A model generated the notes under the pieces. The model was not told the origin of the DNA, ran no database searches, and saw nothing but the letters and a program-made list of their open reading frames with translations. 64,000 bases of DNA from the NCBI RefSeq assembly GCF_024171885.1, contig NZ_JAMTCP010000004.1, forward strand, positions 1-64,000. Direction: 5' to 3'. The translations under genes and the position numbers were made by a program. The DNA comes from Streptoalloteichus tenebrarius. GTDB taxonomy: Bacteria > Actinomycetota > Actinomycetes > Mycobacteriales > Pseudonocardiaceae. Numbering within the stretch: the stretch's first letter is position 1; every line of letters starts with the position of its first letter. Positions 1 through 6,783 of the stretch are shown here, one piece after another.

Positions 1-332
1 CCCCCTTTTTTTTGTTGTGTTGTGTGTTGGTGGGTGTTCCCGGCGGCGGCCCCTGCCCTGGTGTTGGTTCTGGTTCTGGTTCTGGGTGTGTGTGGGAGGT
101 CGGTTTTTGGTGGGTGTGGGGGTTGTGGGGTTGTGGCGGGTGGGGTGGGGTGTTGTGGGGCTGGTTTGTGGTGGGTTGTCAAGCGCATCATCCTGTTGGG
201 GGATGGGGTTGTCCACAGGTGCCTGAGTTGTCCACAGGTGCGGTTGTTGCTGGTGCGGTGGTGGGGTGGTGGTCGGTAGGCTGGAGCGGGGCTCGCCCCC
301 CAGGGCGGGTGGGGGCTGACCTGAGGTAAGGG
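1..332. other. G/T-rich low-complexity left edge, no gene
   Basis: The + strand here is strongly G/T-skewed, with a C5-T8 run at the very edge and a TGGTTC-type microrepeat near 64-90. Several short frames are open only because of the skew; none has recognisable protein character or a convincing ribosome site. A 16-base sequence at 25-40 recurs with one mismatch at 357-372, just inside the broken reductase gene. Confidence 0.5.
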
Positions 333-1229
333 GTGGCTCCGGCCCCTGGTGGTGGTTGTTGGTGGGCGTTCCGCGCGAAACTCCGCCGCCTGGACGCCGC
401 AGCCCAGGTCAACTTCCTCTACCCGTACCGGGTCCTCACCCTCGCCAACGTCGACTCCACCCGTCAACTGCTGACGTGGGCCGCGCACGACCGCCCCCTG
501 GCCGTGCACTACGTCTCGACCACCGACGTGCTGCCCGCCACCGCCGCCAGCCGCCCGACAGCACCGGAACCGGCCGAGCTGGTCACCGGGTACGCGCAGA
601 CCAAGTGGGTGTCCGAACGACTCGTCGCCCAGGCGGCCGACCGGGGACTACCCGCGACGATCTACCGACCCGGTGAGATCAGCGGCGCCAGCGCGACGGG
701 GGCGTGGAACACCAACAGTCTCCTGTGCGCCCTCATCCGCGTCATCGCCGACACCGGGAGCGCACCCGACGTCGACGTGCCGTTGAACCTGGTTCCGGTC
801 GACCACGTCACCGAGACCATCACCAGGCTCCTGACTCTGCCCCCGGTGGGCGCGACCTATCGCGTCGCCGATCCACGACCGGCCGCGTTCCCGCTCCTGG
901 TCGAGCGGGATGCCGCGCAGGTCTGTCCACTTCGGACCGAGCCCTACCCCCGATGGGTCGAACGCGTCACGGACCTCACGGCCGGACAACCCCACCACCC
1001 GTTCAGTCCCCACGTTCCGCTGCTGTCCGCGCCCGCCGCCGAAGGCCCAGCCCTGCTCTCGATTCTCCGGCCGCGCCCGCGCCCGCGCCCGCCCACCGCC
1101 GCCGAACTCGACCCCGCCTCCGTGCTGGCCCCCGACGCGCCCTCCTGCCCGCCCGTCGACAGCGACCTCGTCGACCTGTACCTGGGCTACCTGCGCCGCA
1201 TCGGGTTCATTCCGACACCACGAGGGTGA
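333..1229 (+). pseudogene. Truncated thioester-reductase (NAD-binding SDR) domain
   Basis: The frame from about position 400 onward reads like the carboxyl two thirds of a thioester reductase domain of the kind that ends NRPSs and carboxylic acid reductases. Visible landmarks are the VNFLYPY...LANVDSTRQLL stretch, the STTDV strand, the GYAQTKWVSERLV catalytic Tyr-x3-Lys helix, IYRPGEISG and NLVPVDHV. The amino-terminal GxxGxxG nucleotide-binding motif and everything before it are missing, and the first ~20 residues are low-complexity sequence unlike the family. No carrier or adenylation domain lies upstream in the window. It is therefore read as a 5'-truncated remnant, although a start upstream of the window edge in another frame cannot be excluded. 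Confidence 0.6.
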
Positions 1230-1371
1230 GGAGACGAGCGGAGAGCGTGAGGGGGGCGAGCGGAAGGCGTGAGGGGCGAGCGGAACCAGACGTTGCCCCG
1301 CGCCCGACCATCCCTTGACCACGGCGACGGTGGGGGAGGAAGGCCATGGCCCGTGACGACCGTCCACCACC

Positions 1372-1509
1372 ACACTCGGTGTGGAGAAGGAGTACTTCCT
1401 CGTCGACCCCACGTCTCGGGCGGTGTCTGCCTCCAGCACCAAGGTGCTTCGCCGGGCGCACGTCCTGCTCGGCCCGTACGTCTCCGGCGAGTTCACCGAG
1501 TACCGAGGA
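1372..1509 (+). pseudogene. Fragment of YbdK-type carboxylate-amine ligase
   Basis: About 45 codons spell the amino terminus typical of the GCS2/YbdK glutamate-cysteine ligase-like family: a TLGVEKEYFLVDP motif (family form GVEEEFLLVD) followed by a region matching the next helix, up to SGEFTEYR. After this the frame turns into unrelated sequence and the catalytic core is absent. It is a decay product, not an expressed enzyme. The rest of the stretch to 1700 shows nothing coding. Confidence 0.55.
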
Positions 1510-1700
1510 ACACGAAGCGGAACACGAACCGGCAGGCCTGAGAGCCCGCCGAGACAGCTCAGCAGCCCGCCACCGCGCGGAAGACGAATCCCCTACCAAC
1601 ACCGGAGCCGGGAAGAGCCTGATGGAAGGGGTACAACGCGGCCTCGCGCGCCTGCGTTCAGACCGTGGGCGGAGTCGACCCGGCCACGTCAGCCGACCGG

Positions 1701-2843
1701 TCAGCCTTCGCCGCAGAACACCGCCTTGATGAGCCTGTCCAGCGCCTTTGGGAACTCCTGCGCGGGGTCGATCGTGGAGTCGCCCGTGGTCAGACCGGCG
1801 GTGAGGGTCGTGCCGCCGTCGGGCGTGCTGATCATCAACGCCCCGTAGCCCCCCGGGGCGCCGCCGTTGTGGTGGACGATGGTCACGTCGTGCTCCGGAC
1901 CCAGGTCCTGGACGAACATCCCCAGGCCGTAGCCGAGGCTCCCGTGCGGCGTGCGCATCTCGTCCACCAGCGGGGTCGGCAGGAGCCTGCCGCCCAGCAG
2001 CGCGGAGAAGAACGTGTGGAGATCCCGCGTCGACGAGATCATGTCACCGGCGCCGACCAACAGGGAGAGGTTCTGGCGGGAGACGTCGACGACCTTCCAC
2101 TCGCCCGCGTCCTGGTAGCGGTAGTAGCCGTGCGCGTGCGGCCCGGGGATCTCCGGCGAGCTGCCCGGCACCACGGTGTCCCGCAGCCCGAGCGGCCGCA
2201 GGACTCGCCGCCACATCTCCTCCGCGTACGAGCGGCTGGTGACCTTCTCGATCAGCAGCACGGCGAGGGTGTAGTTGGTGTTGGAGTAGCTTTGGTCCGC
2301 CCCTGGCTCGAACCGCGCCGGCTTGGACAACGCGAACCGCACCAGCTCCTCCGGCTGGTAGGTGTGGAACCGGTTGTCCACCCACTCCTTGCCCATCGCG
2401 GGGATTCCCGGGACGAACGTCCCGTCGGTGTCGAGTTCGCCGGTGTAGTTGTACAGGCCGCTGGTGTGCTGCAACAGCATCCGCACGGTGATCCGCTCGT
2501 CCAGCCCGAACTCTGGCAGGTAGTCGGCCACCGAGGTGTCCAGGCCGACCGTGCCTTCGGCGACCAACTGCAACACCAGGGTCGCGACGAAGGTCTTGGT
2601 GGTGCTGCCCACCCAGAACTGGCCGTTCGCCGCCGGCTTCGCGGTCTCACCCAGCTTGCGCACCCCGGCGCTGCCCACCCACTCGCCGCGCTCGTCGTGC
2701 ACGCGCATCTGGATTCCGGCGAAGCCGGAGTCGACGAACGCCTGGATGGCCTCCTGGAGATCCGGGCGTTCCTGCCCGGTGACAGCGTCGGACGCGGCGG
2801 TCCGCGTGGTGGGTTTGTCCTGGTCGGCGGGGGTGACGGACAT
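1701..2843 (-). CDS. Beta-lactamase-fold serine hydrolase
   Basis: The 380-residue protein is a class C beta-lactamase/D-alanyl-D-alanine carboxypeptidase-like serine hydrolase. The nucleophile motif SxxK is seen as STTK in VGSTTKTFVATLVLQ, the second motif YxN as YSN in QSYSNTNY, and the third as HNGG near the carboxyl end. Length fits the family (350-400). No signal peptide is evident, so it may be cytoplasmic, as many small-molecule esterases of this fold are in actinomycetes. The start chosen is the ATG at 2843. It is divergent from a MarR-like regulator across a palindrome-rich spacer, which suggests direct repression by that neighbour. The substrate cannot be told from sequence. Confidence 0.85.
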   Translation of the reverse strand: MSVTPADQDKPTTRTAASDAVTGQERPDLQEAIQAFVDSGFAGIQMRVHDERGEWVGSAGVRKLGETAKPAANGQFWVGSTTKTFVATLVLQLVAEGTVGLDTSVADYLPEFGLDERITVRMLLQHTSGLYNYTGELDTDGTFVPGIPAMGKEWVDNRFHTYQPEELVRFALSKPARFEPGADQSYSNTNYTLAVLLIEKVTSRSYAEEMWRRVLRPLGLRDTVVPGSSPEIPGPHAHGYYRYQDAGEWKVVDVSRQNLSLLVGAGDMISSTRDLHTFFSALLGGRLLPTPLVDEMRTPHGSLGYGLGMFVQDLGPEHDVTIVHHNGGAPGGYGALMISTPDGGTTLTAGLTTGDSTIDPAQEFPKALDRLIKAVFCGEG

Positions 2844-2943
2844 GGTTGTGCGCTCCTTCGAAATCCGCCGGCGGCGGAAGTGGTGTGGAGTCCCCGACGG
2901 GCTCTCGTCAGTGTTCAGAGATTGCTGAACGTCGATGACGCTA

Positions 2944-3070
2944 CATTGCGTTCACTGATCGGTCAACGCTGGAAGTGTTCGTACCTCCCGTTCCTACAAG
3001 CATGATGGAGGATGCATTGCAATGACATTGACGATGAACGCAATGAGATGTCACGCCCTGCATTGCAATG
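2944..3070. promoter_or_regulatory. Cluster of palindromic operator-like sites
   Basis: The spacer between the divergent hydrolase and regulator genes contains the perfect 10-bp palindrome CATTGCAATG twice, at 3015-3024 and 3061-3070. An 11-bp inverted pair is formed by CATTGCGTTCA at 2944-2954 and its complement at 3035-3045, and a further GAACGCAT half-site follows near 3081. The region is AT-richer than its surroundings. It is read as a multi-site operator for the MarR-type regulator encoded next door. Confidence 0.6.
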
Positions 3071-3151
3071 AGATGAGCGTGAACGCATACTGGCCGTGGA
3101 GTGCGCGGGCGCCGTCGCTCCGCGCGTGTGGACAGAGGGGGACGAGCATCG

Positions 3152-3880
3152 ATGCCCGGGGGCAGGCTCACCGACGAGGACCGTCAGCACATCGCCGCGG
3201 GGCTGGCTGAGGGGCTCGGCTACGCGGAGATCGGCCGGCGGCTGGGACGGCCCGCCTCCACCATCATGCGGGAGGTCACCCGCAACGGCGGTCCCGACGG
3301 CTACCGGGCGGAACAGGCGCACGAGGCCACGCGGCAACGCGCGCGCCGGCGTAGGCAGGCTCGGTCTCCCGCGACGTCGGTCGCCGACATCGGCTACGGG
3401 CGAGACCCCCAGGCGGTCGAGGAGTTCGCGGCGTCCTTCACCGCCCTCCTGGTTCAACAGGGGATGCCCAGGGTGGCGGCCGGCGTGCTGGCCTGCCTGT
3501 ACATCACCGACTCCGGCACGCTCACCGCCGCCGACCTGGTCCGGCGGCTCCGCGTCAGCCCGGCGTCGATCTCGAACGCGGTCACCTTCCTCGAACAGCA
3601 GGGGCTGCTCAGGAGGCGGAGAACTCCCGGCGTCCGTCGCGAACACTATGTCTTCGACGACGAGATCTGGGCCCGGTCCCTGCTGGCGACCCAGCGGATG
3701 ACCACCGCTTTGGCGGCCGAATCACGGCGCGGAGCCGAGGTCCTGGGGCGGGAGACCCCGGCGGGCGCCCGCTTCCAGGACTCCGCCGAACTGCTTCTCC
3801 TCGTGAGCGAGTCCCTGCGGAGAACCGTCGAGCAGTGGCGGCAGACCCTGGCCGCTCGCAACACCCACCAGCAGCCTTGA
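3152..3880 (+). CDS. MarR/GbsR-type regulator with IS30-like HTH
   Basis: The 242-residue protein has two DNA-binding modules. Residues 1-60 look like the HTH found at the start of IS30 transposases (LTDEDRQHIAAGLAEGLG, then GRPASTIMREVTRN). Residues 85-220 form a GbsR/MarR-like winged helix (LTAADLVRRLRVSPASIS...LEQQGLLRR). Regulators with this fused architecture are common in actinomycetes next to the gene they control. The ATG at 3152 follows a purine-rich GAGGGGGACGAG stretch; a frame-open extension upstream lacks a ribosome site. It faces away from the serine hydrolase, with palindromes between them, so it probably regulates that gene and itself. Ligand unknown. Confidence 0.8.
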   Translation: MPGGRLTDEDRQHIAAGLAEGLGYAEIGRRLGRPASTIMREVTRNGGPDGYRAEQAHEATRQRARRRRQARSPATSVADIGYGRDPQAVEEFAASFTALLVQQGMPRVAAGVLACLYITDSGTLTAADLVRRLRVSPASISNAVTFLEQQGLLRRRRTPGVRREHYVFDDEIWARSLLATQRMTTALAAESRRGAEVLGRETPAGARFQDSAELLLLVSESLRRTVEQWRQTLAARNTHQQP

Positions 3881-4099
3881 ACCAGTGGCTCTGACCGGTC
3901 CCCGTCAGCGCAGGGCAGTGTCCCTTGCGGACATTCGCGTGTGGACATTCGTGTCGGCGGCGTTCGCCGCTCGACGCTGGCGGAGACTATCGCTGTCGGA
4001 GTGGCGTCAAGGCGAGGCTGACGACCGCGTCGTGATCGTACGAGGGAAACATCCACATTGGACGCCTTGAAAACGCGCGGCATGTTCGGCTTCAGGCCT

Positions 4100-4560
4100 C
4101 ACCCCGCCCACCCGACCGCGCGCCGACCGCCGGGTCGCCCTCGCGCTCGTCGGCCTCCACGGCGATGGCCACCCGGAACCGGCGGATCTCCCTCCAACAA
4201 CACGTGCTACGCCACACGACCCGCGACGCCTCGCACGGCCAGGTCGCGGCGTCGACGGTGAACCTGTCCTCGATCGACGCGGAGACGCACGGGATCGCCC
4301 TCGCCGACCTGCGTCGAGCCGAACTGCTCGCGCTGTCGATCGCCGCGCTGATCCCGCTGACGGCTCTGGGCGGCATCCGACGGGTGGCCATGGTCATGGT
4401 GTTCGGCGGCGCCATGGACCCGACGAGGGAACACGATGGGCGCGGTGGGTACGGCACGTGATGTGCAACCCCTGGCGCTACGCGCTCGCCACCGCGGTCC
4501 TGGTGTCGATCGCGGCGGCCCCCGCCCTGACCTTGCGGTGGGGACTGGACGTCGACCGTC
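4100..4560 (+). pseudogene. Possible remnants of an MMPL-family transporter
   Basis: Two short pieces in different frames resemble MMPL permease segments. The piece around 4285-4350 (DLRRAELLALSIAALI) resembles the segment entering the second membrane helix, and the piece at 4464-4540 (PWRYALATAVLVSIAAAPALTL) resembles the segment before a later helix. They do not join into one frame and most of the protein is missing. The stretch 3881-4629 holds nothing else I can support. The assignment rests on hydrophobic motif character only. Confidence 0.35.
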
Positions 4561-4629
4561 CGGCGCGGGAGGCCACACCCACAGGCCAGGCCACGCGGGC
4601 CACGGAACGGGAAGGCACCCCCGGCGCGA

Positions 4630-4998
4630 TCAGTCCGAAATGGACGGATAGGCGCTCCTCATCACGCCGGAGTACGCCTCCGGCGCCCCGTCCACGTGTC
4701 GGGTCAGCTCCTTCATGAAGTCGCGCAGCAGTTCGGTCGCGTTGTGCCGGTCGAGGTCCTCCTGGGATCGCCAGACCTCGTACAGGAAGAACCGGCCGTC
4801 CTCCTGCTCGTGGAGGTGGTACTCAAGGCTGCCCTCGTGGCCTCGGGACGGTTCGACGAGGCCCATCAGGAGCTTCCTGAGCGCGTCGGCATGCCCGGGC
4901 CTGGGCGTGAGGAATCCGTAGAGCGAGACGGGAGTTCGTGCTGTCGATGTCGTCGTCATGGCGTCGAGGCTAGGTTCTGACATTGATGTGAGATTCAA
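4630..4998 (-). CDS. ABM-domain (antibiotic biosynthesis monooxygenase-like) protein
   Basis: A protein of about 109-122 residues with the dimeric alpha/beta-barrel signature of the ABM superfamily: SLYGFLTPRPGHADALRKLL, then EPSRGHEGSLEYHLHEQED and FFLYEVWRSQEDLDRHN. Members are small cofactor-free oxygenases or heme/quinone-handling proteins. Three in-frame starts are possible (4998, 4983, 4959); the domain begins only after residue 22 of the longest form, so the shortest may be right. It is convergent with the preceding remnant region and not part of an obvious operon. No specific substrate can be proposed. Confidence 0.75.
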   Translation of the reverse strand: MNLTSMSEPSLDAMTTTSTARTPVSLYGFLTPRPGHADALRKLLMGLVEPSRGHEGSLEYHLHEQEDGRFFLYEVWRSQEDLDRHNATELLRDFMKELTRHVDGAPEAYSGVMRSAYPSISD

Positions 4999-5087
4999 GT
5001 CGTGAACCTGAGAAGCGGGTCACAGGGGATGGGGGAGTGGTGTCGTCAGTGGCCCCCCGGAGGGCGAACGGGTCGCTGAGACTTTCG

Positions 5088-6056
5088 TCAGGGAATGCGT
5101 TGGTTGAACCGAAGGGCCGTGGCGGCCCCGGCCACGAAGAACACCGTGCCGAGGATCATCCAGGGCTTGCTGGCGTCCACCTGTCGGGTTTCGTAGCCGA
5201 CCTGGCTGCCGATGGCGCCGTAGATCTGGCGCAGGGCCTCGGCGGTGGGCGCGGCGTACCAGTGCCCGCCGGAGACGGCGGCGATGCGCCGCATGGTGTC
5301 CGGGTCGGACGGCACCGGAACCGGCCTGCCCTGGATGTCGACGGTGACCTCGGGATTGGTGGTGCCGAAGGAGATGGTGTCGACGTCGATGTGCGCGTTC
5401 TTGCAGTCCTGGGCGGGGCCGTCGACCTCGCGGCCGACGTTCTTGCGGCCGTCGGACAGCAGCACGATGCGCGTCGGCGGTGGGCCGTCGGCTCCGGTGA
5501 GCAGTTGGTTGATCTGCTGCGCGGCGTCGTGGGCGGCGGCCAGGGCCTCGCCGGTGGCGGTGGACTCCCGCAGCTTCATCCGCTGGATGCCGCGGAGCAC
5601 GGGCTCGCGCAGGGTGGTGGGCATGACCTGCACGGTGGCGGTGCCGGCGAAGGTGACCAGGCCGAGGTTGACGCTCGGCGGCAGGCCGTGCGCGAACTCG
5701 GTGGCGGCGGCCTTGACCGCGTCCAGACGACTGGGCTGGACGTCGGTGGCGCCCATCGACAGCGACTCGTCCAGGATCAGCATCACCGTGGCGCGGTCGC
5801 GGGGAACCCGCGCCTGTGCGGTCGGGCCGGCCAGTCCGATCGCGAACAGTGTCAGGGCGCACAGCGACAGCACCGCGGGAACGTGCCGGGTGGCCTGCTG
5901 CCGGCGTGGGGCGACCCGGTCGAGCAGGGCCAGGTTGGTGAAGCGCAGGGTGCGTCGGCGTCGGTGGCGTTGGGCGAGCAGGTAACCCACGGCCAGCAGC
6001 GCGACGACGGCCAGCAGACCGAACCAGTGCGGGGTGGTGAAGGTGGGCACGCGCAT
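5088..6056 (-). CDS. VWA-domain membrane protein
   Basis: The 322-residue protein has a membrane helix near residues 12-28, a second at about 62-80, a von Willebrand factor A domain (about 88-280) and a final helix near 295-312. The MIDAS metal site is visible as DESLSMG (DxSxS) with the following TATGEAL threonine and IVLLSDGRKN aspartate. This layout matches BatA/BatB-like and actinobacterial VWA proteins that often accompany MoxR ATPases and DUF58 proteins. Neither partner is present in this window. Outside-facing adhesion or chaperone roles are known in the family; none can be assigned here. Confidence 0.85.
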   Translation of the reverse strand: MRVPTFTTPHWFGLLAVVALLAVGYLLAQRHRRRRTLRFTNLALLDRVAPRRQQATRHVPAVLSLCALTLFAIGLAGPTAQARVPRDRATVMLILDESLSMGATDVQPSRLDAVKAAATEFAHGLPPSVNLGLVTFAGTATVQVMPTTLREPVLRGIQRMKLRESTATGEALAAAHDAAQQINQLLTGADGPPPTRIVLLSDGRKNVGREVDGPAQDCKNAHIDVDTISFGTTNPEVTVDIQGRPVPVPSDPDTMRRIAAVSGGHWYAAPTAEALRQIYGAIGSQVGYETRQVDASKPWMILGTVFFVAGAATALRFNQRIP

Positions 6057-6121
6057 CCTGTCAGTGGACTGCGGGAACGGTGGTGTGGCGGTGAGCCGAC
6101 ACGGGTCGGCCGCAGCGGCGG

Positions 6122-6481
6122 TTATGCGCCCCGGGCGCGTCGGCTCGCGCGGGAGGGGGAGCGAAGCGCGTCGTGGTGGCGTACGGCGAGCCGCACCAGT
6201 TCGACCACGTGCGGGTCGTCGACGAGGTAGACCTGCCGCTTGCCTTCACGGCGGGCTCGCACCAGTCCGGCGAGCCTGAGCTTGGCCAGGTGGTGGCTGA
6301 CCGTGGCCACCGACTGTCCCACCTGGTCGGCCAGGGTGCCGACGTCGCGTTCTCCGGCGGCCAGCAGCCACATGATGTGCAGCCGGACGGTGGCCGAGAG
6401 CATGCCGAAGGTCGCCGCGGCGTCCTGGAGCAGGTCTGGCGGCAGGGGAGCGGCGGGTTCCGGCGGGGGGTCGGTGGGCAC
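6122..6481 (-). CDS. ArsR-family transcriptional regulator
   Basis: The 119-residue protein is a compact winged helix of the ArsR/SmtB type: ATVRLHIMWLLAAGERDVGTLADQVGQSVATVSHHLAKLRLAGLVRARREGKRQVYLV. It starts with GTG at 6481. It has no CxC/CxxD metal motif in helix 3; the carboxyl tail carries a HVVELVRLAVRHHDAL segment whose histidines could bind metal, as in SmtB/CzrA alpha5 sites. It is divergent from mgtA with a palindrome in the shared promoter, so it very likely controls the transport operon in response to a divalent cation (inference). Confidence 0.85.
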   Translation of the reverse strand: MPTDPPPEPAAPLPPDLLQDAAATFGMLSATVRLHIMWLLAAGERDVGTLADQVGQSVATVSHHLAKLRLAGLVRARREGKRQVYLVDDPHVVELVRLAVRHHDALRSPSRASRRARGA

Positions 6482-6524
6482 GGGGGCGTCCTCTCGGGTG
6501 GTGATGATGGGACCAACCTACTGT

Positions 6525-6550
6525 AAACACTTGCACAATTGTTTGACTGT
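6525..6550. promoter_or_regulatory. Probable ArsR operator
   Basis: An AT-rich island in otherwise GC-rich DNA contains the palindrome ACAATTGT (6535-6542) within TTGCACAATTGTTTGA. It lies 44 bp upstream of the arsR-type start and upstream of the mgtA leader. Size, symmetry and position fit an ArsR/SmtB-type operator acting on both divergent promoters. Confidence 0.55.
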
Positions 6551-6599
6551 CTTGCTGGGTTGCGGTCTACTGGACCCGCACTCGCCCACAAGGGTGAAC

Positions 6600-6783
6600 C
6601 AGGGACGCGTGGTGGAAGGAGGTGGGCCGGATGATCGGCGAGGGAAGTAGTAGCCGCCCCCACGCGGAGGTCCGGCCGCGCCTCGGAGGGCCGAGGTAGG
6701 TCCCGACGGTCCGCGTGGGTGTTCGTCGCCCTGAGCTACGGCACAGATCACGGCACAAGCCCACACCGACAAGGACCGCGCCG
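6600..6783 (+). ncRNA. Structured 5' leader of the mgtA-like operon
   Basis: The 180-base leader before the P-type ATPase has extensive pairing. A perfect 10-bp stem joins 6659-6668 to 6710-6719, and inside it a 6-bp hairpin joins 6681-6686 to 6691-6696. Upstream purine-rich segments (AAGGAGGTGG, GAGGGAAGTAGTAG) could form alternative pairs. Leaders of Mg2+ transporter genes often hold M-box riboswitches or other cation sensors. I do not see M-box consensus elements, so this is either a diverged or a different leader. Function is inferred from position and structure only. Confidence 0.4.

Noticed and set aside
648-1496. Long minus-strand frame opposite the reductase remnant
   Set aside because: Arg/Gly-rich composition and no motif; it is the antisense shadow of GC-rich coding sequence.
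1665-3005. 446-codon plus-strand frame over the serine hydrolase
   Set aside because: Overlaps the hydrolase antisense; the hydrolase carries all catalytic motifs while this frame has none.
6600-6783. Cobalamin or M-box riboswitch before mgtA
   Set aside because: I looked for the conserved B12-box and M-box segments and did not find them; kept only as an unclassified structured leader.
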